64,000 nt of DNA, from NCBI RefSeq assembly GCF_050279675.1, contig NZ_JBNNUK010000001.1, positions 434,001 through 498,000 of the forward strand. Direction: 5' to 3'. Source of the stretch: Viridibacillus sp050279675. GTDB taxonomy: Bacteria > Bacillota > Bacilli > Bacillales_A > Planococcaceae. Below the pieces are notes generated by a model. The model worked only from the letters and a program-made list of their open reading frames with translations, was not told the origin of the DNA and searched no databases. The translations under genes were made by a program, and so were the position numbers. Positions 35,643 to 44,683 of this stretch are shown in pieces (positions within the stretch are counted from its first letter, which is position 1; each line of letters starts with the position of its first letter).

Positions 35643-35772
35643 TATAGTCCTCCTCTAAATGCAGACTTCTAATTTTATTATAACGGATAAACCATATCTC
35701 TGTCAGCTAAACTTGGTTGCGATTGAATTCCAAGCTATGGTATTCTTGATTGTAAGAAAAGAGGGAATCCAT

Positions 35773-36045
35773 ATGAAAGACCGACAAGGCCTGATTGTGT
35801 ATGTCCATCATTTAAAACAAGCAAAATCTTTGCGAAGATATGGACATGTACATTATATTTCAAGAAAATTAAAATATGTTGTACTTTATTGTGATCAAGA
35901 TGAAATTGAAGCGACGATGGCCAAAATGATACGACTTCCGTATGTTAAAAACGCAGTGCCCTCATATCGTCCTTTTGTATCAACTGAGTTTGAAAATGCG
36001 AAACCTGATAAGGCAAAAGAATACGATTATAAAACTGATTTATAA
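35773..36045 (+). CDS. ylbG: YlbG (UPF0298/DUF2129)
   Basis: A 90-aa small soluble protein recognised by RQGLIVYVHHLKQAKSLRRY and MIRLPYVKNAVPSYRPF. ATG 35773 is chosen for the SD GAGGGA about 8 nt upstream; the open frame to 35659 is non-coding. Function unknown; it normally follows ylbF. Confidence 0.87.
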   Translation: MKDRQGLIVYVHHLKQAKSLRRYGHVHYISRKLKYVVLYCDQDEIEATMAKMIRLPYVKNAVPSYRPFVSTEFENAKPDKAKEYDYKTDL

Positions 36046-36125
36046 AACTTTGGTTATATTTGTCGATAAAAAGAACATCCAGTATATTGTTGTCAAACTG
36101 AATGGAAATTGATGAAACGTATCAG

Positions 36126-36515
36126 TTAGTACATGGATGGGATATAATGATTAAGACGCATAATACCAATAAGATATTGGTAATAGAGAGTACTTTCTGC
36201 AAATTCAGATGAGTGTTTTACGTTTAACGTAATTGCTTGTCTATCGATTTCAGTTATTTTATTTTCGAATAGTTGAACTCGTTTAGAGGGCTTTGTTTTT
36301 GAATGCGAGATACCTTCTCTACAAATATAAAGTGGTGTAAATTTACTTTCACCAACTGGATTAAAAGCTACGGCAAGAGAAGCTACAGTTTTGCCGTTAT
36401 GTTCAGCTACAAGTATGAAGGCATTACGATAGCGATGCTGATTTGTTTCGGCAAGTTCGCATAGTTCAAAAACGTCACCAAAACCTTTGCCGAGCTCAAT
36501 AAATTGTTGAATCAT
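36126..36515 (-). CDS. DUF7147-like conserved protein
   Basis: 129 aa with start at 36515 behind GGAAAGGATG; the frame to 36551 has no SD. Sequence MIQQFIELGKGFGDVFELCE at the start, YICREGISHSKTKPSKR in the middle and STLYYQYLIGIMRLNHYIPS near the end resemble a Bacillales family of unknown function. No transmembrane segment. Its stop lies 80 bp from that of ylbG, and it is divergent from the exported protein at 36571. Confidence 0.65.
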   Translation of the reverse strand: MIQQFIELGKGFGDVFELCELAETNQHRYRNAFILVAEHNGKTVASLAVAFNPVGESKFTPLYICREGISHSKTKPSKRVQLFENKITEIDRQAITLNVKHSSEFAESTLYYQYLIGIMRLNHYIPSMY

Positions 36516-36570
36516 TGTTCGTACACATCCTTTCCTAACACATAGTATCATGATGCAGGAGGATTAGCAC

Positions 36571-37992
36571 ATGAAATTTGCTGCCAGCTTATTTTCAATT
36601 TTATTATTTTTTAACGGCATAATGTTAACTTTTCAGTACCATGTCTTTTCGGATCAATTGTCTGAAGAGGAAAAGGTATTTAACTATGACCAAGAAATAG
36701 AAGTGATTTATCGTACAGGAAAGTTGATAGTGAATCATCACTTTACCGACCTCCCTCAAGATAATGTGAAGCTTATTTGGCCAACTAAGAGTAAGAAAAA
36801 GGCATGTTTTTTAGATGATGACAAAAGTTGCGAACGTTTAAATGAGCAACTAACTCAGCTAAAAGCAGGAGATGAAGAGAAACAATCCATCTCATATGAA
36901 ATTCCAGTATCTAAAAAAGGGCTTACTTCAGGTGAAATTTTGCGTAATATTTTTTTAACTCTACAAAATGGGACCCCAGTACATACACAGGTTCACATTT
37001 CCGATGAGACTAAATCGGGTGGTCAATGGTTTACTGGTCTACAATTAGTAGGTCAAAAAACACTTGATCTAGTAGATTATTCAATGTATAGCGGTTACGG
37101 AGCAGTGACTGATTTATATTGGCAAAAACAAAAGTTGAAAACTGTCTTTGAAAATGAGCAAGTCACTTTATATAGTGACAAAGCGATATCGAAGGATTTA
37201 AAAACAGATTTAAAAGATTTTTCTTTGGAAGGCTTTAATCATGTAGAGATTATGCAAAGTTCAAAGAAAAACTCAGCATCACGAATATTATTTACACCAG
37301 CATTTAACGTTGGTTCTATTGAAAAGAAAATCGTCATGTCTCAGATTGAACAACAATATGACTTTGTAAGTAATAATAATTGGTTGCCAATCGCCGTTGC
37401 GTCCTTTGTAACTGGGAAAGAAATAGGCTCTGATAAGGCGCATGAAATCACTCAGATTGTAAATAATTACATGACCAATGAACAATCAAAAGTATGGAAA
37501 AAAAGTTTGATAGCAAAAAAAGGTGAAGTGATATCACCAAAAGGACTTGACAAATTGTTATCTAAAACGCTTGATTTACAAACGTCATTTTTTGAAATGA
37601 ATGACAATGATCGTACTGAGATTGCTCCGTTGTTATTTGAAGATGCACGAGATGTGTATTTGAAAGATACTGAGGATGATGATTCGCAAGTTATTTTCAA
37701 AGATGGCCGTATTTTTTATAAAGCGGTACCGGTATTAAATAGTCTTGGCTATGAAGTACACAAGGGGAAAAATGGATTGTATATAGAAAGTGATACGCGA
37801 AAATTCAGATTCCCAATGACTGAGTCATTCTATGTTTATAATCAAAAACGCTATAACATCATTTCGCAACCTTTCGAAAAATTTGGTGACGAATATTATG
37901 TGGAAGAAGCATGGCTAGTTAGGTTATTCTTGGTCGATATAGAAAAGTCAGATGACAAAATTAATATTGCGCCATCTGCTATTTTGGATTAA
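36571..37992 (+). CDS. Exported protein with C-terminal stalk-like (copper amine oxidase N) domain
   Basis: 473 aa. N-terminal signal peptide (about residues 1-20). The bulk (about 30-370) matches nothing I recognise; it has an early beta-rich part and a helical middle around residues 265-345. Residues about 380-465 (QVIFKDGRIFYKAVPVLNSL, ... YIESDTRKFRF ... FEKFGDEYYVEEAWLVRLF) resemble the two-copy stalk module of copper amine oxidase N-like surface proteins. ATG 36571 follows GGAGG. No catalytic motif is visible; probably a cell-surface or wall-associated protein. Absent from this position in B. subtilis. Confidence 0.7.
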   Translation: MKFAASLFSILLFFNGIMLTFQYHVFSDQLSEEEKVFNYDQEIEVIYRTGKLIVNHHFTDLPQDNVKLIWPTKSKKKACFLDDDKSCERLNEQLTQLKAGDEEKQSISYEIPVSKKGLTSGEILRNIFLTLQNGTPVHTQVHISDETKSGGQWFTGLQLVGQKTLDLVDYSMYSGYGAVTDLYWQKQKLKTVFENEQVTLYSDKAISKDLKTDLKDFSLEGFNHVEIMQSSKKNSASRILFTPAFNVGSIEKKIVMSQIEQQYDFVSNNNWLPIAVASFVTGKEIGSDKAHEITQIVNNYMTNEQSKVWKKSLIAKKGEVISPKGLDKLLSKTLDLQTSFFEMNDNDRTEIAPLLFEDARDVYLKDTEDDDSQVIFKDGRIFYKAVPVLNSLGYEVHKGKNGLYIESDTRKFRFPMTESFYVYNQKRYNIISQPFEKFGDEYYVEEAWLVRLFLVDIEKSDDKINIAPSAILD

Positions 37993-38033
37993 AATCGATT
38001 AAAAATGTAAGTAAGAGAAGGTTTGGTGAAACA

Positions 38034-38609
38034 ATGAGAGTGATTGCTGGTGACAGAAAAGGTATGCCTTTAAAAGCGGTATCTGGCACAACCACTAGAC
38101 CAACAACAGATAAAGTTAAAGAATCATTATTCAATATATTAGGTCCGTTTTTTGACGGTGGTACCGTTTTGGACTTATTTGCAGGTAGTGGTGGACTTGG
38201 TATTGAAGCCATAAGTAGAGGAATGGATAAAGGTATTTTCATTGAAAAAGATGGACGTGCCTTCCAAAATCTAAAAGAAAACATACAAAAATGTCGTTAT
38301 GAAGAACAGACTGAGCTTTTTCGAAACGATGCGGTTAGAGCTATGAAAGCCCTTATAAAAAAGGGCGTGCAAGTTGACTTAATCTTTTTAGATCCACCGT
38401 ATAAAAAACGAGCATATTATGATTTAGTAGAAGAAATAGTATCAAATAATGTTATCTCAAGCACAGGTACGATTGTTTGTGAACATGATCGTGATACAGA
38501 TTTGCCAGGCAACTTTCTACATTTTGAAAAAATACGTGAAGAGAGTTATGGTAGCATTATTATTTCATTTTATCGTTCGGTGAAGGAAGAAGGAGAATCC
38601 ATTGAATAA
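38034..38609 (+). CDS. rsmD: 16S rRNA (guanine966-N2)-methyltransferase RsmD
   Basis: 191 aa. SAM-binding motif LDLFAGSGGLGIEAISRG (about residues 43-60) and the catalytic DLIFLDPPYK (about 116-125, DPPY for amino-group methylation). Acts on 30S assembly. It overlaps coaD by 8 bp, as in many Firmicutes (ylbH-coaD). Confidence 0.93.
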   Translation: MRVIAGDRKGMPLKAVSGTTTRPTTDKVKESLFNILGPFFDGGTVLDLFAGSGGLGIEAISRGMDKGIFIEKDGRAFQNLKENIQKCRYEEQTELFRNDAVRAMKALIKKGVQVDLIFLDPPYKKRAYYDLVEEIVSNNVISSTGTIVCEHDRDTDLPGNFLHFEKIREESYGSIIISFYRSVKEEGESIE

Positions 38610-39087
38610 AATAGCTGTTGTACCAGGGACTTTTGATCCAATTACGAACGGACATTTAGACATTATTAAACGAGCCGCCGATATTTTTGATGAAGTTTAT
38701 GTTGCTGTAATGAATAATTCCTCGAAAAAACCATTATTTAATGTGGATGAAAGAATGGATTTAATTACACAAGTAACGTGCGACATGCCAAATGTTAAAG
38801 TGGATTCATCCTCTGGCTTATTAATCGAGTATGCAAAAAACTGTAATGCAGATGCCATAGTACGTGGCTTACGTGCAGTTTCAGACTTTGAGTATGAAAT
38901 GCAGATTACTTCGATGAACCGCTTCCTTGACGAGCAAATTGAAACATTTTTCATCATGACAAAAAATCAATACTCATTTTTAAGTTCTAGTATTGTTAAA
39001 GAAGTATCACAATATGGTGGAGATATTCATGGTTTAGTACCAGACATTGTTGAAGTTGCGTTAAAAGAAAAGTTCAACTCGAAATAA
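38602..39087 (+). CDS. coaD: Phosphopantetheine adenylyltransferase
   Basis: A 161-aa penultimate enzyme of coenzyme A synthesis (4'-phosphopantetheine + ATP to dephospho-CoA). Nucleotidyltransferase motif GTFDPITNGHLDIIKRA (residues 8-24, T/HxGH) and NQYSFLSSSIVKEV near 120-133. A TTG start is preceded by AAGGAGAA; its eight-base overlap with rsmD suggests coupling. Confidence 0.95.
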   Translation: MNKIAVVPGTFDPITNGHLDIIKRAADIFDEVYVAVMNNSSKKPLFNVDERMDLITQVTCDMPNVKVDSSSGLLIEYAKNCNADAIVRGLRAVSDFEYEMQITSMNRFLDEQIETFFIMTKNQYSFLSSSIVKEVSQYGGDIHGLVPDIVEVALKEKFNSK

Positions 39088-39091
39088 AAGT

Positions 39092-39131
39092 AAGGCTGTT
39101 CTATGATGTCCATCATAAAACAGCCTTTTTT
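39092..39131. terminator. Bidirectional terminator between coaD and ylbJ-like
   Basis: AAGGCTGTT...AACAGCCTT outer stem with ATGATG/CATCAT inner pairing, then T residues. Confidence 0.85.
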
Positions 39132-39141
39132 GCGGTGATTT

Positions 39142-40050
39142 TCATAAGAAAATCACCCAGTACAGTAGAGGGAGTATAGGTATCATAATCAAGCGTAATA
39201 AAAAGTATGGAACAAGAGGGATATCAGCATCCTTTGCTAAAACGGCAACTTGCAAATGAATACTTAAACCTTGGATCGCTAAAATAGTCATGAGCCATAT
39301 AGGCAAGTAAGCAGAACTTGCAAATGATTGTGTTGCAATATGTAAACTAGAAGTCATTTCTAAGACTGCATATAAAGAAACGGCTAAAACTGTAGGTAAA
39401 TCGTGAAAGAAATGAAGTAATGTCGTTGCAATCACATGGCTAATTGTAGTGAAAAATATGACAGTTGTACCAACCAAAAGGACAGTAGGAATACTACCTT
39501 TCATACTTTCAATTAAAGGAAATGAAGCGCGTTTTATTTCCTTTTTCATAGATGTTGTTTCAGCAGGACGTTTAGAAAATAATATGAAAATACCAAGTGT
39601 CACTAAATTCACACTATGTATTAGCAGTAACATTTGCCAACCAATTGAGGCATTTTCAAGTAATTCATAACCAACAAAGCCAATCATAAAGAGTGGACTA
39701 GGGGCATGACAAATAGCAAGTAGAAACTTACTTTCTCGCAGGGTTAATTGCTGTTCCTTTGTCATAAAAGCGATTGTCGCTGCACCAGTTGGAAATCCTC
39801 CTAACGCACTTATGCCATAAGCTTTTAAGTAAAGAGCAGTCTTAGATGAATTACTATTGCCCTGATTTGTCAGGCGTAGTAACCATTGGGTCAATATTAA
39901 ATAGGGCAATAAATAGGGGAAGAGTGCGTTCATAAATAATTTGATGCCGACATCTGCCCCTTCATGAGCAATACCTGGTTGCAAGAGTAATAAAGCAATA
40001 AGTATCCAACAAATAATGATGTTCATACGAGAAACGAGAATTAGCTCCAC
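39142..40050 (-). CDS. ylbJ: YlbJ-like sporulation integral membrane protein (shortened)
   Basis: 302 aa with about eight TM helices; the ALGGFPTGAATIAFM segment and the final YFLLRLIMIPILP fit the nucleoside-recognition/Gate family to which YlbJ belongs. B. subtilis YlbJ is about 408 aa, so this copy is roughly 100 residues shorter. The position beside coaD supports ylbJ, though it is convergent with coaD here. GTG 40050 and ATG 40026 are both possible; neither has a well-spaced SD. Confidence 0.7.
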   Translation of the reverse strand: MELILVSRMNIIICWILIALLLLQPGIAHEGADVGIKLFMNALFPYLLPYLILTQWLLRLTNQGNSNSSKTALYLKAYGISALGGFPTGAATIAFMTKEQQLTLRESKFLLAICHAPSPLFMIGFVGYELLENASIGWQMLLLIHSVNLVTLGIFILFSKRPAETTSMKKEIKRASFPLIESMKGSIPTVLLVGTTVIFFTTISHVIATTLLHFFHDLPTVLAVSLYAVLEMTSSLHIATQSFASSAYLPIWLMTILAIQGLSIHLQVAVLAKDADIPLVPYFLLRLIMIPILPLLYWVIFL

Positions 40051-40174
40051 CCATTCTTATCTTTTTGTAAGTCGAATTCACAAATGCTAAAATTATTTTT
40101 AAAAAAATCGAACAAACCTTCTAATGTTTCGTCATATACATAGCTTAAGAGTTTGTTAATTGGAGGTGCATGTC

Positions 40175-41221
40175 TTGAATATCAAGAAATTTATAGGTTT
40201 TATAGTCATTGCTGCAATTGCGGTTTTAGGTTTTGTCTATCCATTACCTTATTATATTATGCAGCCAGGTGGAGCTTATGAGCTTTCACAATTTGTAGAA
40301 GTAGAAAATGCAAAATCAGACAGCGAAGGAACAATGAGTCTCATGACTGTATCGATGTCTAAAGCAACGCCTTTTACTTATGCTGGTGCTAAGTTAAGTA
40401 GTCGAAAAGAATTGCTTCCAGAAACGCAAGTAAGAAGTCCTCATGAGAATGAGAACGAATATAATTTACGTCAATTAAAACTTATGACGGATTCACAATT
40501 TAACGCCAAATATGTTGCTTTCAAAAAGGCAAATAAAGAATATGAGATTAAGTATAACGGCGTTTATGTTGTGTATGTTTTAGAAGACGGTGCTAGTGAC
40601 GGTATTTTAAAACCTGGTGACGAAGTGATTGGAATAGATGGAAAAAAAATTATTCGTCAAACAGAATTGATCGACTACTTAGCAGAAAAAAAATCTGGTG
40701 ATAAAGTAAAACTTACTATCATTCGAGATGAAAAAGAGCAAACAAGAACCGTTACTTTAAAAGAAATACCTGGGACAAAAGGAAAAGTTGGTATTGGTAT
40801 TACTTTCACAGAAAATAAATCCATTACAACTAATCCGAATGTGAAAATCGAAGCAGATGAAATTGGTGGTCCTTCTGCAGGGTTAATGTTCACATTAGAA
40901 ATCATTGATCAATTAACGGAAGGCGATCTAACAAAAGGATATAATGTAGCAGGCACAGGTGAAATGTTAGAATCAGGTGAAGTTGGCCGAATTGGTGGTA
41001 TTGATAAGAAAATAATTGCTGCAGATGACGGTGGTATCGAAATTTTCTTTGCTCCAGACGATACAATAACGGATGAAGTTAAAAAAATAAATCCAGGAAT
41101 TAAAACAAATTATGAAATAGCTGTTGAAACCGCAAAAAAAATAGACACGAAAATGAAAATCGTGCCTGTAAAAACAGTAGATGATGCATTAAATTATTTA
41201 AATGACTTAAAACAAAAATGA
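40175..41221 (+). CDS. ylbL: YlbL, PDZ-domain Lon-like serine protease
   Basis: 348 aa, membrane-anchored (TM about residues 5-25, then the conserved PYYIMQPGGAYEL). PDZ domain at about 120-190 (VYVVYVLEDGASDGILKPGD). C-terminal Lon S16 domain with catalytic Ser in GGPSAGLMFTLEI (about 236-248) and Lys in GGIDKKIIAA. B. subtilis YlbL degrades the division inhibitor YneA after DNA damage. TTG 40175 follows TGGAGGTG; the longer frame starts inside that SD. Confidence 0.9.
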   Translation: MNIKKFIGFIVIAAIAVLGFVYPLPYYIMQPGGAYELSQFVEVENAKSDSEGTMSLMTVSMSKATPFTYAGAKLSSRKELLPETQVRSPHENENEYNLRQLKLMTDSQFNAKYVAFKKANKEYEIKYNGVYVVYVLEDGASDGILKPGDEVIGIDGKKIIRQTELIDYLAEKKSGDKVKLTIIRDEKEQTRTVTLKEIPGTKGKVGIGITFTENKSITTNPNVKIEADEIGGPSAGLMFTLEIIDQLTEGDLTKGYNVAGTGEMLESGEVGRIGGIDKKIIAADDGGIEIFFAPDDTITDEVKKINPGIKTNYEIAVETAKKIDTKMKIVPVKTVDDALNYLNDLKQK

Positions 41222-41224
41222 TTT

Positions 41225-42436
41225 TTATACACGAATGGGCGGGGTTTTATAATCCAAGCCCATTCTTTTTGTATTTGTAGGTCCGCTAAGAGCAAGCATG
41301 TACAAATCGGTGGCATGAATATCTTGCATTAACATTGCATCGTCAGAGCTCGCTACACGGCTAATAATAGGTAATGTAAAATTCTTTTTCTTCGATGACA
41401 AATATCTTTGACCATTTTCAGTCATACCTAACAAGCGAATATATGAAGGCTGCTTAAAGGTTTTTAAACGTTCCCAAGTAAAGCCGGTAAAAATATGTGT
41501 TAACATACGTTGTATACGTGTCCATGTGTAGCGTTTTGATTTAACTTTTTGCATAAACGACACAAAAGATTCACTTTCTTTTGCAGCGCGTAATAGCAAA
41601 TATTCAATACCTTCCGTAACTTCTGCGAAACTTGCTAGTTCTAGTGGTGTATGACGAATGATTGTAAAGCGTAAAAGTGGCCAGAAAGCCTCCCAACTTC
41701 CAAAAGTGATATCTGAATGATGCCATTCTTCTAATCCTTTAAAAGACGCCTGAGGCATGTATGAGGCGATTCTATCAATCGAACCCTCTTCAAAAACTGC
41801 CTGTCTAATTCCAGTAGCACTAGCAATCGTAGAATCGACTTCAATAGCATCATGATAACCAGCTTTAATACGTTGGATTGTTACAGCTTTTATATTCGAA
41901 TGAATTTTATTTGCTGCTTCAATATAATGAAAACCTAAAATATTATTTGGTTTTGATAAATCTACGAATGACAGTTCATTTGTTGGGATAAGCTGTTTAT
42001 ATGCCATATTTAACGCTTGAGGATAGCTTATACCTGTTTGAATAGAATCCCTTATAATTTGCTGTAAAGTATCGTTATGCTCTTGTAACAGGCTATAACT
42101 GTTTAAAAACGGTGTTATATTACCTTCTTCACTACCAAATGAAAAATAGTCACAGCACATAGCGTCTAATATGCTTATACCACCTTTAGCAAAATCGGAT
42201 GCTTGAGCGGTTGCGTACACATAAGGTAATTCGACAACAAGATCTGCACCTGAAGCAAGAGCCATCTTAGTTCTCGTCCATTTATCGACAAAAGATGGTT
42301 CACCTCTTTGTAAAAAATGACCACTCATCACGGCAATGACAATATCTGCATTTGTCTCTTTACGTGATTGTCTGATATGATGGAGGTGGCCGTTATGAAA
42401 AGGATTGTATTCTACAATTACACCGGTTGCTATCAA
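41225..42436 (-). CDS. tmcAL: tRNA(Met) cytidine acetate ligase TmcAL (YlbM)
   Basis: A 403-aa ATP-dependent enzyme that acetylates the wobble cytidine of elongator tRNA-Met using acetate. Nucleotidyltransferase-type VEYNPFHNGHLHHIRQSR near the N-terminus and SGHFLQRGEPSFVDKW (about 38-53). The start is placed at TTG 42436 (GGGGTGA upstream): family members begin just before the GVIVEYNPFHNGH segment, and the longer frame to 42526 covers the divergent ylbN promoter. Convergent with ylbL. Confidence 0.9.
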   Translation of the reverse strand: MIATGVIVEYNPFHNGHLHHIRQSRKETNADIVIAVMSGHFLQRGEPSFVDKWTRTKMALASGADLVVELPYVYATAQASDFAKGGISILDAMCCDYFSFGSEEGNITPFLNSYSLLQEHNDTLQQIIRDSIQTGISYPQALNMAYKQLIPTNELSFVDLSKPNNILGFHYIEAANKIHSNIKAVTIQRIKAGYHDAIEVDSTIASATGIRQAVFEEGSIDRIASYMPQASFKGLEEWHHSDITFGSWEAFWPLLRFTIIRHTPLELASFAEVTEGIEYLLLRAAKESESFVSFMQKVKSKRYTWTRIQRMLTHIFTGFTWERLKTFKQPSYIRLLGMTENGQRYLSSKKKNFTLPIISRVASSDDAMLMQDIHATDLYMLALSGPTNTKRMGLDYKTPPIRV

Positions 42437-42505
42437 ATCTTCACCCCATTTACACTCTATATCCGTAATTATACGGAGAGTTTGTAGTAGTGACAAGAAA
42501 ATATC

Positions 42506-42534
42506 TTGACATCTATAATTTAGCATTATATAAT
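42506..42534 (+). promoter_or_regulatory. Consensus SigA promoter for ylbN-rpmF
   Basis: TTGACA (42506-42511), 17-bp spacer, TATAAT (42529-42534): a perfect consensus, as expected for a ribosomal protein operon. Confidence 0.85.
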
Positions 42535-42563
42535 CAACTTTGTTGTCTTGAGGTGATAAACGT

Positions 42564-43097
42564 ATGAAATGGGCAATCCCACAATTATCTAAATATCGCC
42601 AAAACGGGATGCCGATTGACGAATTAGTTCAATTGGATGATGTGATGAAACGTAACCCGGACATCCGTCAGATTACACCTGTTCATGTAAAAGGGCACTG
42701 CACATTTGGTGCATCCCAAATCACTTGTCATTTTCAATTGACAGGCACGCTAACACTTCCTTGTGCACGAACATGGGAAGACGTTGAGTTTTCATTTGAC
42801 ATTGAGTCCGACGAAATATTCAGTTGGTCAGAAACTGCTAATGAAACAGACTATGATAACCTTCACATTGTTGAAGGTGAAGTAGTAAATGTTGACCCTG
42901 TGTTAGAAGAACTAATTTTATTAGAAATTCCGATGCAAGTGTATAAAGAAGATGCGACAATTCCGACACCTAAGAATAACTCTGATTGGAGTTTTTCAAC
43001 GGAGGACGAGTTAGCCTATCGAAAACAGAATGACACAAAAAAAATAGATCCAAGACTTGCTGATTTAGCAAAGTATTTTGATCAAACAGACGAATAA
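42564..43097 (+). CDS. ylbN: YlbN (YceD/DUF177 family)
   Basis: A 177-aa acidic soluble protein. DUF177 proteins (YceD) sit upstream of rpmF across bacteria and are implicated in 23S rRNA/50S metabolism. Core segment FQLTGTLTLPCARTWEDVEF (about residues 55-74) and the tail ending KKIDPRLADLAKYFDQ fit the family. ATG 42564 follows GAGGTGA. Co-transcribed with rpmF. Confidence 0.9.
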   Translation: MKWAIPQLSKYRQNGMPIDELVQLDDVMKRNPDIRQITPVHVKGHCTFGASQITCHFQLTGTLTLPCARTWEDVEFSFDIESDEIFSWSETANETDYDNLHIVEGEVVNVDPVLEELILLEIPMQVYKEDATIPTPKNNSDWSFSTEDELAYRKQNDTKKIDPRLADLAKYFDQTDE

Positions 43098-43121
43098 CCG
43101 ATCTGTAAGGAGGTGCCATCG

Positions 43122-43295
43122 ATGGCTGTACCATTTAGAAGAACTTCTAAAACTGCGAAACGTAAACGTCGCACACATTTCAAACTAGCTCTACCAGGTA
43201 TGGTTGCTTGCCCAAACTGTGGTGAAAGTAAATTGGCTCACCACGTATGTAAAGCATGCGGTCAATACAAAGGTAAAGAAGTTGTGAGCAAATAA
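43122..43295 (+). CDS. rpmF: 50S ribosomal protein L32, zinc-binding form
   Basis: 57 aa, beginning MAVPFRRTSKTAKRKRRTH. Four cysteines as CPNC and CKAC (about residues 30-45) mark the C+ (zinc-binding) L32 paralogue. The start at 43122 is set by TAAGGAGGTG. Follows ylbN as in other Bacillales. Confidence 0.95.
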   Translation: MAVPFRRTSKTAKRKRRTHFKLALPGMVACPNCGESKLAHHVCKACGQYKGKEVVSK

Positions 43296-43312
43296 TTCAG
43301 TATTTGTTCTGG

Positions 43313-43357
43313 AAAAGACTACTAGAGAGACCATGGCTCTCTAGTGGTCTTTTTTTA
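43313..43357 (+). terminator. Terminator of ylbN-rpmF
   Basis: AGACTACTAGAGAG pairs with CTCTCTAGTGGTCT (one G-U), loop ACCATGG, then T-run. Confidence 0.9.
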
Positions 43358-43464
43358 TTTGTTTTTTATGCTGAAGGTTCTCTTTGAACCGCGACAAGCA
43401 CCGATTTTAAATAATATTAAATATTACATATATAATTGTTTAATCTTATCTTTCTTATTCAGAC

Positions 43465-43664
43465 CTGGCATTCCTTCCGCAAGCTTCTGAAACCTCTGAT
43501 GAAATTAAAAAAGTGTGTAAATTTTTGGAGGGAAATTACACTAAAACGATTACGCTAAATGATTTAAGTGAACTGACAGGATGGAGCAAATATCACTTGT
43601 TAAGATCTTTCAAAAATCTACTGGTGTAATGTTGACAGGGTTTGGAGTAAAAACGGTTATTTAA
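43465..43664 (+). pseudogene. AraC-family regulator remnant, frameshifted
   Basis: The frame from 43465 reads EIKKVCKFLEGNYTKTITLN then DLSELTGWSKYHLLRSFK, a clear AraC helix-turn-helix, and ends in TAA at 43627-43629. Shifting by one base at the A-run at 43612-43616 restores KSTGVMLTG, the usual continuation, which then stops at 43662-43664. The N-terminal domain and start are missing. The remnant occupies most of the 520-bp gap between rpmF and the hydratase gene. Confidence 0.7.
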
Positions 43665-43804
43665 AATTCTTTTATGTTAGTCAGGTGGAATTAGCATCTC
43701 TTTTATGCACTGATAAAGAAATGTCATAGAAATACAAACGCTTAAAAGATTCAAACTCAATCTTTAAATGTTATGGAATTATTGACCTGGACTTGTGGGT
43801 CACA

Positions 43805-43833
43805 TTGCATCAACCAATTAAAACAGGTATGAT
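43805..43833 (+). promoter_or_regulatory. SigA-like promoter for the enoyl-CoA hydratase gene
   Basis: TTGCAT (43805-43810), 17-bp spacer, TATGAT (43828-43833). A small dyad TGACC...GGGTCA lies just upstream and could be an operator. Confidence 0.5.
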
Positions 43834-43878
43834 GATATTATTTCTATTTTCTAATTATTCTAAAAGGAGTAGAGTTAA

Positions 43879-44640
43879 ATGGCGTATCATTTTCAAGAAC
43901 AAGATGGAGTATTAACATTTACTATTGATCGTCCAGAACGACGTAATGCCATAAATGATGAAGTGATGGAAGGTTTTAAAGAAGTAATTACATATGTACA
44001 TGATCATGATACCGTACGTTTTTTAGTCATCACTGGAGCAGGGGGTCGCGCATTTTGCTCCGGAGGGGATTTAGCAGAGTTTCATTCATTAACAACAGAA
44101 AAGCAAGCTTTTGGAATGCTAAGTAAAATGGCCAAAATTCTTTATGATCTGGCAACATTACCAGTCCCGACTATTGCCCTAGTTAATGGTGCTGCTGTTG
44201 GTGGAGGTTGTGAAATTGCGACAGCTTGTGATTTTCGTTTAGTAGCTTCTGAAGCAAAATGTGGTTTCATTCAAGGGACTTTAGCGATTACTTCTGGCTG
44301 GGGTGGAGGAACATATTTATTTGAACGTGGATTACGCCATGATCGTGCCTTGAAAATGTTAGTGGATGCTAAAGTATATCCAGCTGAACTTTTACATGAA
44401 ATCGGTTGGGCTATGCGTGTATTTGAAGGTGGTAAAGAAGAAGCTCTTGAGAAGTTTATAGAGGACATGCGTAAAGTCCATCCTTCAGTTCATAAAGCTT
44501 ATAAAGAAATGGAGCTGCGCAAATGGCGAGAAATGGGGCTATTTGATCGTGTTATGGAGGAAGTTCAAACTTGCTCAAAATTGTGGGAAAGTGATGCACA
44601 TCACGAAGCTGTAAATCGTTTTCTATCAAAATCAAAATAA
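43879..44640 (+). CDS. Enoyl-CoA hydratase/isomerase family protein
   Basis: A 253-aa crotonase-fold enzyme. Oxyanion-hole motifs: AFCSGGDLAEFHS (about residues 59-71) and NGAAVGGGCEIATACDFRLV (about residues 104-123). The first catalytic Glu position of true hydratases is not obvious, since the segment after CDFRLV reads ASEAKCGFIQGTLAITSGWG rather than the usual FGxPE pattern, so hydratase, isomerase or decarboxylase activity is possible. ATG 43879 follows AAAAGGAG. It stands close to an acyl-CoA carboxylase, suggesting branched-chain acyl-CoA breakdown. Confidence 0.82.
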   Translation: MAYHFQEQDGVLTFTIDRPERRNAINDEVMEGFKEVITYVHDHDTVRFLVITGAGGRAFCSGGDLAEFHSLTTEKQAFGMLSKMAKILYDLATLPVPTIALVNGAAVGGGCEIATACDFRLVASEAKCGFIQGTLAITSGWGGGTYLFERGLRHDRALKMLVDAKVYPAELLHEIGWAMRVFEGGKEEALEKFIEDMRKVHPSVHKAYKEMELRKWREMGLFDRVMEEVQTCSKLWESDAHHEAVNRFLSKSK

Positions 44641-44683
44641 CTTCTAAAATTGAAAAACTCGCATATAGTAATAAAAATGCGAG

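Noticed and set aside
42437..42526. 30-residue N-terminal extension of TmcAL
   Set aside because: It would cover the consensus promoter of the divergent ylbN-rpmF operon and has no family match; TTG 42436 has a good SD.
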